Shown one piece after another: positions 39,251 to 46,604 of a stretch of 64,000 nucleotides of DNA (position 1 is its first letter; each line of letters starts with the position of its first letter). The translations under genes were made by a program, and so were the position numbers. The stretch is from Lysobacter silvisoli (GTDB taxonomy: Bacteria; Pseudomonadota; Gammaproteobacteria; Xanthomonadales; Xanthomonadaceae), in the NCBI RefSeq assembly GCF_003382365.1, contig NZ_QTSU01000001.1, positions 1,302,001 to 1,366,000 on the forward strand, read 5' to 3'. The notes under the pieces were generated by a model. That model did not search any database. It had not been told where the DNA came from and saw nothing but the letters and a program-made list of their open reading frames with translations.

Positions 39251-39612
39251 TAGAAGCAACAGCAACGGCTTCCGTCCGCAAGCGGCCGGGTCACTTTCTT
39301 TTGATAAGCGTCAAAAGAAAGTAACCAAAGAAAAACGCTTCGCCAGAGCTCCCGTGCGAGATCGGAGTTTGCGCCGGGATTTTTCGATGGCACATCCTGT
39401 GCCAGCGAAAAACGGCGCACCTCCTGTGCGCGCCGCCCTCCGGGTCTTCTGTTGGGGCTGCGAGTTCGGCGCCCGAGCGAGGATCAAGAGCATTCGCGCT
39501 TTGCGCTCACCCCCTCACCCTAGCCCTCTCCCGCAAGCGGGAGAGGGGATGCATCCGACGCCGCTGCTCTTAGCCCCTCTCCCGCGTGCGGGAGAGGGGT
39601 TGGGGTGAGGGC
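39251..39612 (+). repeat. 360-bp composite intergenic repeat, copy A
   Basis: Nearly the whole 360 bp recurs inverted at 42241-42597. It contains several palindromes: CACTTTCTTTTGA/TCAAAAGAAAGT, GGCACATCCTGTGCC, GGCGCACCTCCTGTGCGC and two CCCTCTCCCGC-N-GGGAGAGGG hairpins. One frame (FDKRQKKVTKEKRF, then DFSMAHPVPAKNGAPPV) stays open in both copies, but similar frames are a known by-product of this repeat in related genomes, by my recollection. Confidence 0.85.
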
Positions 39613-39664
39613 ACACGAGGTCACCGTCTCGCGCCGAACCCGCCAGCCAAGCGGCGCCCCCAAA

Positions 39665-39696
39665 GAAAACAAAAACGCCGCTGACATCAGCGGCGT
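39665..39696 (-). terminator. Intrinsic terminator after fur
   Basis: A perfect 10-bp stem, ACGCCGCTGA / TCAGCGGCGT (39675-39696), is followed on the minus strand by TTTTTGTTTT. It lies about 48 nt downstream of the fur stop. Confidence 0.85.
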
Positions 39697-39743
39697 CCAG
39701 ATATCCGGGTGCGGGTGCGGGCGGCAGCATCGCCGCCCCGCCC

Positions 39744-40145
39744 TCAGCGCTTCTTGCGCACGTACAGCACCAGCGAATGCTCCTCGATCTCGTAGCCGTG
39801 CTTGGCCGCGATCTTGCGCTGCAATTCCTCGATCTCCACGCTCTCGAACTCGGTGATCTTGCCGGTCTCGATGTCCACCATGTGGTCGTGGTGATGGCCG
39901 CGGTCCAGCTCGTACACCGACTGCCCGGCCTCGAAGTTGTGCTTGAGCACCAGGCCGGCCGACTCGAACTGGGTCAGCACGCGGTAGACCGTGGCCAGGC
40001 CGATGTCCTCGCCCTTTTCCAGCAGCATCCGGTAGATGTCTTCGGCCGTCATGTGGCGCGGCTTGGACTGCTCCAGCAGCTCCAGGATCCGCATGCGCGG
40101 ATGGGTGACCTTGAGCCCGGCGTTGCGCAGATCCTGCGATTCCAT
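39744..40145 (-). CDS. fur: Ferric uptake regulator Fur
   Basis: Protein of 133 residues: winged-helix DNA-binding part (VTHPRMRILELLEQSKPRHM, then GLATVYRVLTQFESAGLV), the regulatory metal site HHHDHMVDIETGKITEFES and a C-terminal tail ending RKKR. It is an Fe2+-dependent repressor of iron-uptake genes. It is divergent from bamE (omlA) with only 184 nt between; in Xanthomonas the fur and omlA promoters are reported to overlap. Confidence 0.98.
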   Translation of the reverse strand: MESQDLRNAGLKVTHPRMRILELLEQSKPRHMTAEDIYRMLLEKGEDIGLATVYRVLTQFESAGLVLKHNFEAGQSVYELDRGHHHDHMVDIETGKITEFESVEIEELQRKIAAKHGYEIEEHSLVLYVRKKR

Positions 40146-40248
40146 CTGGATGTCCCTCGTTGCGTGCTGGGGCGTCCGGCCGCGCCGCGTGCTGCGGTGC
40201 GGGCCGGAACGGCGGATGAACGCGCGGCCGTGCGCGCCGGCCCGCCCA

Positions 40249-40275
40249 TTGTCGGTTCGGGCTTCAGTGTATCAT
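40249..40275 (+). promoter_or_regulatory. Candidate sigma-70 promoter for bamE
   Basis: TTGTCG (40249-40254), 15-nt spacer, TATCAT (40270-40275), 55 nt before the bamE ATG. The -10 matches 5 of 6; the -35 matches 4 of 6 and the spacing is short. It lies in the fur-bamE divergent region. Confidence 0.4.
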
Positions 40276-40329
40276 CGGCCCCTTACCGCTCCGCTCCCTG
40301 CCCGTCGCAGACATAGGTCCCCGCACACG

Positions 40330-40725
40330 ATGCGCAAGCTCCTGCTCGTACTCTCGATTGCCCTGATCACCTCCGGCTGCGGCATCCTCTACAAGCAGCC
40401 GATCTACCAGGGCAACCTGCTGGAAAAGACCGCCGTCGACCAGCTGCAGACCGGCATGAGCAAGCAGCAGGTGCAGTTGCTGCTGGGCAGCCCCTCGATC
40501 GAAGACCCGTTCCACCACAACCGCTGGGACTACACCGCCACCCAGCGCACCGGCCGCCTGGGCCGCACCGACATGAAGAACCTGGTGCTGTTCTTCGAAA
40601 ACGACAGCCTGGTCCGCTGGGAGGGCGACTACTTCCCCGAGCAGGACGAGCAGATCGCCAAGGCCGCGCCCAAGCAGTTCGGCCGCAATCTGGCCAAGGA
40701 AAAGGACAAGAAGCGCCGCCGCTGA
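40330..40725 (+). CDS. bamE: Outer membrane assembly lipoprotein BamE (OmlA/SmpA)
   Basis: Protein of 131 residues: lipoprotein signal MRKLLLVLSIALITSGC with the lipidated Cys at 17, then the SmpA/OmlA domain (YQGNLLEKTAVDQLQTGMSK, QVQLLLGSPSIEDPFHHNRW). It is a BAM-complex component needed for outer-membrane protein insertion. The Lys/Arg-rich C-terminus (KEKDKKRRR) is longer than in E. coli. An intrinsic terminator follows at 40762-40787. Confidence 0.96.
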   Translation: MRKLLLVLSIALITSGCGILYKQPIYQGNLLEKTAVDQLQTGMSKQQVQLLLGSPSIEDPFHHNRWDYTATQRTGRLGRTDMKNLVLFFENDSLVRWEGDYFPEQDEQIAKAAPKQFGRNLAKEKDKKRRR

Positions 40726-40761
40726 GGCGCGCCGGGGCCGCGGCCCCGTCCGAACGAGACG

Positions 40762-40787
40762 ACGCCGGCGCCCGACGCCGGCGTTTT
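40762..40787 (+). terminator. Intrinsic terminator after bamE (could serve both strands)
   Basis: ACGCCGGCG (40762-40770), 5-nt loop, CGCCGGCGT (40776-40784), then TTTCGTTT on the plus strand. It sits between the convergent bamE and rnfH genes. Confidence 0.8.
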
Positions 40788-40834
40788 CGTTTGCGCGGCC
40801 TGGGTCGGGGCGGCTAGCGTGCCCTGCCCCGCCA

Positions 40835-41116
40835 TCAGCCCCTGCGGCTGCCGTCCGCGTCGGCCTTGGCCTGCGCGCGCCGGCGCCGCGCATCCTTGGG
40901 GTCGGCCAGCAGCGGCCGCAGCAGCTCGACGCGGTCGCCGTCGCGCAGCGCCGTCTCCGCCGTGGCGCGCACGCCGTGCAGGGCGTAGGCCACCGTCTCT
41001 TCATCCTGCGCCCAGCCGGCCGCGGCCAGCGCCTGGGCCAGGGTCGCCCCCTCGGGCAGGTCCAACTGGCGCGATTCGTAGCGCCGCGGCCAAGCCCGGA
41101 CCAGCTCGATCTTCAC
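40835..41116 (-). CDS. rnfH: RnfH family ubiquitin-like protein
   Basis: Protein of 93 residues beginning [20 protein letters not shown], with [15 protein letters not shown] and [20 protein letters not shown]. The RPL-DPK-RR ending is the RnfH signature. Its fold is ubiquitin-like and its role is unclear; it is commonly coupled to ratA, as here (4-nt overlap). Confidence 0.95.
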   Translation of the reverse strand: MKIELVRAWPRRYESRQLDLPEGATLAQALAAAGWAQDEETVAYALHGVRATAETALRDGDRVELLRPLLADPKDARRRRAQAKADADGSRRG

Positions 41117-41547
41117 GCCTCGTCACCGCGATCGGCCACGCGTACGAAATCGTCGACCATGCGGTCGGCCAGGCTCTGGAAGCCCAGCGCCATGGCCGGG
41201 CCCAGCAGCTTCACCGCCGGCTCGAATTCCAGGGTCAGGGTGACCTTGCAGGCCGACTCGTCCAGGGCGTGGAACTCCCAGCGCCCGCCGAGCTGGCGGA
41301 ACGGACCGTCGACCAGCTTCAGGTCGATGTGGTGCGGCCGCGCCAGGGTGTTGCGGGTAGTGAACCAGGTGCGCAGCGCGCCGAGGCCCAGGTCCAGCCG
41401 CGCGACCATGTGCGATTCGCTGGATTCCAGCACCTGCGCGTTGTCGCACCAATCGAAGCGGCGCGGGTATGCGGCGACGTCGTTGACCAGCGCGAACATG
41501 CGCGCGGCGGAGTGCTCGACCAGGGCGGAACGTCGGATCGTGGTCAT
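41113..41547 (-). CDS. ratA: RatA-type START-domain protein (ubiquinone-binding / ribosome association family)
   Basis: Protein of 144 residues with polyketide cyclase/START fold: [20 protein letters not shown] at the N-terminus, [20 protein letters not shown] and [20 protein letters not shown]. Homologues are described both as a coenzyme Q-binding protein (COQ10 type) and as a ribosome-association toxin. Overlap with rnfH is the conserved arrangement. It is divergent from smpB. Confidence 0.93.
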   Translation of the reverse strand: MTTIRRSALVEHSAARMFALVNDVAAYPRRFDWCDNAQVLESSESHMVARLDLGLGALRTWFTTRNTLARPHHIDLKLVDGPFRQLGGRWEFHALDESACKVTLTLEFEPAVKLLGPAMALGFQSLADRMVDDFVRVADRGDEA

Positions 41548-41652
41548 CGGTACGGGCGGCGAACGTGGGCGGGAAGGACGGCGGAGGCGGCGGAACGGGG
41601 ACCGCGGCAGGGTTCCCTATGCCCGCCCCGCCGCTTCTGTGACAATGGCGCG

Positions 41653-42165
41653 ATGGCTAAGAATGCAAACAACAAGGCCGGCAAGGATAAAGGAAAGGGC
41701 GGCGCCGGCGGCACCATCGCGCTGAACAAGCGCTCGCGCCACGACTACCACCTGGAGCAGCGCTACGAGGCCGGCCTGGCCCTGCAGGGCTGGGAGCTCA
41801 AGGCGATCCGCGCCGGCCGCGCCAACATCGGCGACGCCTACGCGATGATCCGCGACGGCGAGATGTACCTGTACGGCTCGCAGATCACCCCGCTGATCTC
41901 CGCCTCCACCCATGTCGTGGCCGAAGAACGCCGCAGCCGCAAGCTGCTCCTGCACCGGCGCGAAATCGACAACCTGATCGGTCGCGTCCAGCGCGACGGC
42001 TACACCGTGGTGCTGACCGCGCTGTACTGGAAGGGCAACAAGGTCAAGGCCGAAATCGCCCTGGCCAAGGGCAAGCAGGCCCACGACAAGCGCGAAGCCA
42101 GCAAGGAACGCGATTGGGCGCGCGAGAAGCAGCGGGTGATGCGGCGGCACAATCGGGACGCTTGA
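41653..42165 (+). CDS. smpB: SsrA-binding protein SmpB
   Basis: Protein of 170 residues. The beta-barrel core has [20 protein letters not shown] and [20 protein letters not shown], and the basic C-terminal tail [20 protein letters not shown] enters the ribosomal mRNA channel. It delivers tmRNA to stalled ribosomes. The N-terminus ([19 protein letters not shown]) is a flexible extension. I chose ATG 41653; the longer open frame upstream overlaps ratA. Its RNA partner, ssrA, lies 15 kb away in this window. Confidence 0.97.
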   Translation: MAKNANNKAGKDKGKGGAGGTIALNKRSRHDYHLEQRYEAGLALQGWELKAIRAGRANIGDAYAMIRDGEMYLYGSQITPLISASTHVVAEERRSRKLLLHRREIDNLIGRVQRDGYTVVLTALYWKGNKVKAEIALAKGKQAHDKREASKERDWAREKQRVMRRHNRDA

Positions 42166-42240
42166 GGCTAGGGACATGCCCTGGCATCGGCGCCTTGCCG
42201 GAATTCGAAGCATGGCGAACGCCGCGATTTGCTGTTGCGC

Positions 42241-42597
42241 GCGCCCTCACCCCAACCCCTCTCCCGCAAGCGGGAGAGGGGCTAAAGCAAAGCGGCGTCG
42301 GATGTGTCCCCTCTCCCGCTTGCGGGAGAGGGCTAGGGTGAGGGGGTGAGCGCAGCGAATGCACTTGATCCTAGCTCGGGCACCGAACTCGCCACACCAA
42401 TAAAAGACCCGGAGGGCGGCGCACAGGAGGTGCGCCGTTTTTCGCTGGCACAGGATGTGCCATCGAAAAATCCCCGCGCCCGCTCCGCTCTCGCACGGGA
42501 GCTCTGGGGAAGCGTTTTTCTTTGGTTACTTTCTTTTGACGCTTATCAAAATAAAGTGACCCGGCCGCTTGCGGACGGAAGCTGTTGCCATTGCTTC
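42241..42597 (-). repeat. 360-bp composite intergenic repeat, copy B (inverted relative to copy A)
   Basis: Reverse complement of 39251-39612 with a modest number of substitutions. All palindromes are preserved (two CCCTCTCCCGC/GCGGGAGAGGG hairpins, GGCACAGGATGTGCC, GCGCACAGGAGGTGCGC, the AAAGTAACCAAAGAAAAACG block). Confidence 0.85.
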
Positions 42598-42634
42598 GAC
42601 CAGCACACCCAAACACCTTCGCGAGCTCGGAGCT

Positions 42635-42951
42635 GATCGCGGCTCACGCCGCTCCTACAGAAGGCGCAGATCCCACAGAGATCGGAGCGTTCGTCGTAAT
42701 CGCGGGGTCGCGGTCGCAGCTCACGCAGCTCCTACCCCAAAGCTGGGAGCAGGCAGCGCCAGGCCTCCGCGAGTTCGGAGCTGGTCGCGGCTCACGCCGC
42801 TCCTACCCCAAGGCGCCAGAGCAGACCCACGCCGACCGAGGGCTTGATCGCGACTGTGGATTCGCGGTCGCAGCTTGCGCAGCTCCTACAGGGGCAATCG
42901 CAGCATTCGCCGTGGTTGCGGATTTGCGGTTGTGGCTCACGCCGCTCCTAC
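42635..42951 (-). repeat. Row of five GTAG-type REP units
   Basis: Units at 42635-42658, 42712-42735, 42783-42807, 42866-42889 and 42928-42951, all ending GCTCCTAC on the plus strand and spaced by about 60-85 nt. Two are of the CGCAGCT/AGCTGCG stem type and three of the CGGCTCACGCCG type, alternating along the row. Confidence 0.8.
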
Positions 42952-42971
42952 CCGGCGGTGGAGCGACGCGC

Positions 42972-45170
42972 TCATTCGCCCGGCAAGGTGAAAGTAAACG
43001 TAGCCCCCTTCCCTTCCACGCCTTCGGCGCGGATCGCGCCGCCGTGGCGTTCGACGATGCGCTTGACCGAAGCCAGGCCGATGCCGTGTCCGGGGAAATC
43101 CTCGTCGGTGTGCAGGCGCTGGAACGGCCGGAACAGCTTGCCCACGTATTCCTGGGCGAAACCGGCGCCGTTGTCGCGCACGTAGTACTCCGGCAGCCCC
43201 TGTGCATTGGCGTGCACGCCGAACTCGATGCGCGCCCGCGCGTTGCCGCGGGTGAACTTCCAGGCATTGCCCAACAGGTTCGACAGCAGGTTGCGCAACA
43301 GCGCCGCGTCGCCCACCACCGACAGCGCCGGCGCGATCGTCACCTCGACGTTGCGCTGCGGGTCGCCCGCGCGCAGTTCCTCGACGATCTCGCCGGCCAG
43401 CTTGGCCAGGTCCACGCGCTCCAGGCGCAGCTCGCTGCGGGTCAGGCGCGACATGTGCAGCAGCGCGTCGATGAGCTCGCCCATGCGCCCGGCCGCCTTG
43501 CGCACCCGGCCCAGGTAGCCGCGGCCGGCCTCGTCCAGCTGCGGCGCGTGCTTCTCCACCAGAATGCGGCTGAAACCCTCGATCGCGCGCAGGGGCGCGC
43601 GCAGGTCGTGCGAGACGCTGTAGGCGAACGCCTCCAGCTCCTGGTTGGCCTGGCTGAGCTCGCGCGTGCGCAGGGCCACGCGCGCCTCCAGGGTGCGGTT
43701 GAGCGCGTGCACGCGCGCTTCCGCGCGCAGGCGCTCGGTCACGTCCTCGACCTGGACCAGGCCGCTGATGTCCTGGCCCACGTTGCCCGGCACCGGCGCA
43801 TAGGTCAGCTGCACCTGCCGCACCAGCCCGTCCTCGCGGTGCAGGCGCCGGGTGGCGCGGTGCACGCCGTCGGTGTCGGTGCGGCCGTGGGCGTGGCCGG
43901 CCAGTTCGGCGTCGTCGGTCTCGAACAGCGCGTCGAAGCGCGTGCCCAGCAACGACTCCTCGCTATTGCCGACGATCGCCACCAGCGCCGGATTGGCCTC
44001 GACGATGCGGCCCTCGCTGTCCAGCAGCGCCTTGCCGATCGCCGAGTAGCGCATCGCGCTGCGGAAACGGGTTTCGCTGCGGCGGTAATCCTCGGTCATG
44101 CGCACCGCGATCTTGCGCGCGCGGTCCTCGGTGCGGGCCAGGGTCAGCGCCACCGCGTACAGCAGCAGCGAGGCGAACAGGCCCAGCGCCAGCATGTTCT
44201 GCAGGCTGGCCAGGCGCGGCGCCGCGCGCGCCTGCGCCGGCGATTCGAAATCGATGCGCCAGTTGCGCCCGTACGCGTCCAGGGTGGTGCTGAGCTTGAA
44301 CGCCGGCGCATTGCGGTCGGTCTCGGCCTCGCCGCGACCGTTGACGCTGGCGTAGAGCAGCCGCGGATAGCCGTCGGTCACGTCGTAGACGCGAAAACGC
44401 TCTTCGCTGAAAGCAGTGCCCATCGAGGCTTCGACGAAGCGCTTCATCCGGAACGGCACGTACACCCAGCCCTGCATCGAGGTGCGGCGCGCGTCCACCG
44501 ACTGCGGCCGGTCGCCGCCGCGGTACACCGGCAGGTACAGCAGCAACCCCAGGCTTTCGTTGGCGTCGTCCTGGATCAGCCGCACCGGGCCGCTGAGCCG
44601 CGCCTGGCCCGATTCCAGCGCCGCCAGCATGGCCGCCGCGCGCGTGGGCTCGGAATACATGTCGTAGCCGATCGCCGCGGCATTGGCCGGTGTGCGCGGC
44701 TCCAGGTACAGGATGGGCCCGTAGTCGCGACGGATACCGCGAGGGCGCACTTCCAGCAGACCGTAGCCGGCCTCGCGCCATTCGGTCTGCAATTCGGGCA
44801 GGCGCGAGCTGCGCACGTAGCCGCCGAAGCCCAGGCCGATCATGGCCGGGAAGCGCCGCGGCAGGTTCATGCCGTCGACGTAGGCCTGCCACTGCTGCGG
44901 CGTGGGCCGCGCGACCGAGCCGAACAGCGACACGCCACCGCGCGCGACCAGTTCGTAATAGATCATGCGCTGGCGCAGCAGGTCGGTCATGACCGCGGTC
45001 TGGGCCACGAACTCGGACTCGGCCGAACGCAGTTCGCGCTCGCGCGCCACCCGCCAGGTCACGAACACCAGGATCAGCGCGCCGATCAGCACCAGCAGGG
45101 CCAGCAGATAGCCGCGGCGCGGCGCCAGGGCGGTCAGGTCGGCGGGTTCCCCCGAAGGTGCGGCACTCAT
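42972..45170 (-). CDS. CHASE-PAS sensor histidine kinase (orphan)
   Basis: Protein of 732 residues. TM helix at about 20-40 (GYLLALLVLIGALILVFVTW), a periplasmic CHASE domain (MNLPRRFPAMIGLGFGGYVR, YLEPRTPANAAAIGYDMYSE), a second TM near 320, a PAS domain (RYSAIGKALLDSEGRIVEAN), coiled coil, H-box YSVSHDLRAPLRAIEGF, N-box NLLSNLLGNAWKFTRG and G-boxes YYVRDNGAGFAQEYVGKLFR and GHGIGLASVKRIVERHGG. The kinase core is phytochrome-like. No response regulator lies nearby. Start 45170 is chosen over 45185 only by position; neither has a clear ribosome-binding site. Confidence 0.92.
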   Translation of the reverse strand: MSAAPSGEPADLTALAPRRGYLLALLVLIGALILVFVTWRVARERELRSAESEFVAQTAVMTDLLRQRMIYYELVARGGVSLFGSVARPTPQQWQAYVDGMNLPRRFPAMIGLGFGGYVRSSRLPELQTEWREAGYGLLEVRPRGIRRDYGPILYLEPRTPANAAAIGYDMYSEPTRAAAMLAALESGQARLSGPVRLIQDDANESLGLLLYLPVYRGGDRPQSVDARRTSMQGWVYVPFRMKRFVEASMGTAFSEERFRVYDVTDGYPRLLYASVNGRGEAETDRNAPAFKLSTTLDAYGRNWRIDFESPAQARAAPRLASLQNMLALGLFASLLLYAVALTLARTEDRARKIAVRMTEDYRRSETRFRSAMRYSAIGKALLDSEGRIVEANPALVAIVGNSEESLLGTRFDALFETDDAELAGHAHGRTDTDGVHRATRRLHREDGLVRQVQLTYAPVPGNVGQDISGLVQVEDVTERLRAEARVHALNRTLEARVALRTRELSQANQELEAFAYSVSHDLRAPLRAIEGFSRILVEKHAPQLDEAGRGYLGRVRKAAGRMGELIDALLHMSRLTRSELRLERVDLAKLAGEIVEELRAGDPQRNVEVTIAPALSVVGDAALLRNLLSNLLGNAWKFTRGNARARIEFGVHANAQGLPEYYVRDNGAGFAQEYVGKLFRPFQRLHTDEDFPGHGIGLASVKRIVERHGGAIRAEGVEGKGATFTFTLPGE

Positions 45171-45216
45171 GCGGCGAGCATACAAGCCGCGACCGTGATG
45201 CGGCAGTTGACGCGGC

Positions 45217-45609
45217 TCAGCGCGAGGCGCCGGTATCGCGCCGCAGCGCCTCCAGCATCAAGGCGTTGACGCAGTCCAGGCGCTCGCCGGCCAGGCGCCG
45301 GCATTGCCGCGCCCAGCGCCGCTGTTCGATGGCGCTGTGGCCGGCGAGCTCCAGCGACTGCGCGTAGGTATCGATCTCACGCGCCAGGCCCAGCAAGGCC
45401 AGGCCGCTGCGCCCGATGCGCCGAGCGGGATCGCGGCGCTGCCGGCGCATCCACAGCGCCAGGGCCAAGGCCGCGGCGGCCACCAGCACCGCCAGGCCGG
45501 CGGCCACCGCCGCGGCCAGCGGCGGCAGCGCACCGCCCTCGCCTGCCGCCTGCACCACGCCCCAGATGGCGCGATCATCGGCGGCGAACAACCGCAACCA
45601 GCGGTTCAT
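45217..45609 (-). CDS. Hypothetical membrane protein (130 aa)
   Basis: Protein of 130 residues with one strong hydrophobic helix (about 30-53, LAAAVAAGLAVLVAAAALAL) followed by a basic cytosolic tail (RRQRRDPARRIGRSG) and a helical C-terminal part with two Cys. It overlaps the upstream Cro-like gene by 4 nt, so it is expressed from the same operator region. No family recognised. Confidence 0.6.
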   Translation of the reverse strand: MNRWLRLFAADDRAIWGVVQAAGEGGALPPLAAAVAAGLAVLVAAAALALALWMRRQRRDPARRIGRSGLALLGLAREIDTYAQSLELAGHSAIEQRRWARQCRRLAGERLDCVNALMLEALRRDTGASR

Positions 45610-45896
45610 CGGCGCCGCCTGGCCGGGGCCGGCAGCGCCATCAGTTCGGCCGGCTCCAGGCGTCCTCCGCAGGCCTCGGCCATGCGCAAGGCTCGGTTGC
45701 GCGTTGAAACGAAGCCTTTTATGCGCATCTGACGCAGCATTTCTGTGGAGATACCCGCGGCCCGGGCCGCAGCGCTCACCGTCGCGAAGCAGGCGATGTA
45801 GCGCAGTATCGGGTTTTGGCCGGAGTTTTCGCGCAAGGCCGGGGTCTGCAACAACCCGGGGCGCGCTCCGGCGGCGATGTCCCTATCGTCGTCCAT
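45606..45896 (-). CDS. Small Cro/YdaS-like helix-turn-helix protein
   Basis: Protein of 96 residues. ILRYIACFATVSAAARAAGI followed by STEMLRQMRIKGFVSTRNRA fits a Cro/YdaS-type helix-turn-helix in which the second helix reads DNA, and AEACGGRLEPAELMAL matches the usual C-terminal 'vTprdL' region of such regulators. Start ATG 45896 is preferred over 45935. It is divergent from a CI-like gene, separated by palindromic sites. Confidence 0.7.
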   Translation of the reverse strand: MDDDRDIAAGARPGLLQTPALRENSGQNPILRYIACFATVSAAARAAGISTEMLRQMRIKGFVSTRNRALRMAEACGGRLEPAELMALPAPARRRR

Positions 45897-45928
45897 GGCG
45901 AAAATATTGCCACTACAAGTTGCTAAAT

Positions 45929-45998
45929 ACAACACCTAAAAGTTGTGATTACAGTCCACAAGATGCGCAACAATGAGTTGCGCTATCCCGCGCGGGAT
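45929..45998. promoter_or_regulatory. Palindromic operator cluster between divergent regulator genes
   Basis: Three inverted repeats lie in 70 nt of A/T-rich DNA: ACAAC-N8-GTTGT (45929-45946), GCGCAAC-N5-GTTGCGC (45965-45983) and the 14-bp palindrome ATCCCGCGCGGGAT (45985-45998). The shared CAAC...GTTG half-site suggests one regulator binding at two or more sites, as in phage CI/Cro switches. Confidence 0.6.
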
Positions 45999-46060
45999 CG
46001 AATGGACACTCCGGTGAAGGACGACCGCAATAGCCTGGCAGGACGCACGGGCGGTATCGC

Positions 46061-46432
46061 ATGAGCCACGCCCCACACGACGAATTCGCCCGCCGCCTGC
46101 ACCAGGCGCTGGACTTCTCCGGTTTCGCCAAGGGCCGCGCCCGCACCGGCGCCCTGGCCTCGTATTACGGCGTGAGCCGCGAGACCGCGCGCAAATGGCT
46201 GATCGGCCTGGCCCTGCCCGAACTGGAGCGCATGCTGTCGATCTCGGTGCAGCAGCACGTGAGCTTCGAATGGCTGGCCACCGGCCGCGGCACCATCGAG
46301 GGCAAGTCGCTGTCGGTGCGCGACCAGACCACCAAGTACTCCGACCCGGACGAACTGCGGCTGATGGGCCTGATGCGCAAGCTCTCGCGCAAGAAGCGCC
46401 GCGCGCTGATCGAATTGCTCGACGGTCATTGA
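46061..46432 (+). CDS. CI-like XRE family transcriptional regulator (no peptidase domain)
   Basis: Protein of 123 residues. The N-terminal DNA-binding domain reads RTGALASYYGVSRETARKWL, a helix-turn-helix of phage-repressor type; the C-terminus has a helical dimerisation part (LRLMGLMRKLSRKKRRALIE). FEWLATGRGT is a hallmark of the CI-like 'helix-turn-helix, WLxxGxG' family. It lacks the S24 peptidase domain, so RecA-stimulated self-cleavage is not expected. It is divergent from the Cro-like gene and no other phage genes are present. Confidence 0.8.
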   Translation: MSHAPHDEFARRLHQALDFSGFAKGRARTGALASYYGVSRETARKWLIGLALPELERMLSISVQQHVSFEWLATGRGTIEGKSLSVRDQTTKYSDPDELRLMGLMRKLSRKKRRALIELLDGH

Positions 46433-46604
46433 TGCGGCCCCCTCGCGGCAGCGCGCGGCGCGGCCGTTAGCCCTTGATACCCGCGATGCGTCGCACCGGT
46501 TGAGACCGGTTGGGCGCATCGCCGCCGCTGCGGCGCGATCGCGTCGCAGGCCGGTGGCATGCTGCGCGCCTGAGCGGCCGATCGTGGCGCCGCAGAGAAA
46601 GCGA

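Larger units (their letters stand above)
39034..39743. other. 710-nt non-coding region between recN and fur
   Basis: Made up of repeats: two GTAG-type REP units, a short G-tract element (39193-39226), the 360-bp composite repeat copy A and the fur terminator. Open frames within it derive from the repeat and I do not call them genes. Confidence 0.7.
42166..42971. other. 806-nt repeat-rich non-coding region
   Basis: Between smpB and the histidine kinase gene. It contains copy B of the 360-bp repeat and a row of five GTAG-type REP units in the same orientation. No gene is supported. Confidence 0.7.

Noticed and set aside
39201-39608. Open frame of 135 codons with a counterpart at 42371-42616
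   Set aside because: Both frames lie inside the 360-bp repeat and consist of its palindromes (e.g. the CCCTCTCCCGC hairpins read as PSPLPQAGEG); no start site or domain supports a protein.
42635-42951. Regularly spaced repeats resembling a CRISPR array
   Set aside because: The units are palindromic GTAG-type REPs of about 24 nt of two alternating classes with variable spacing (62-83 nt), found elsewhere singly; no cas genes are present.
46061-46432. Prophage remnant around the CI/Cro-like genes
   Set aside because: No integrase, structural or lysis genes within 10 kb on either side, and flanking genes look chromosomal.
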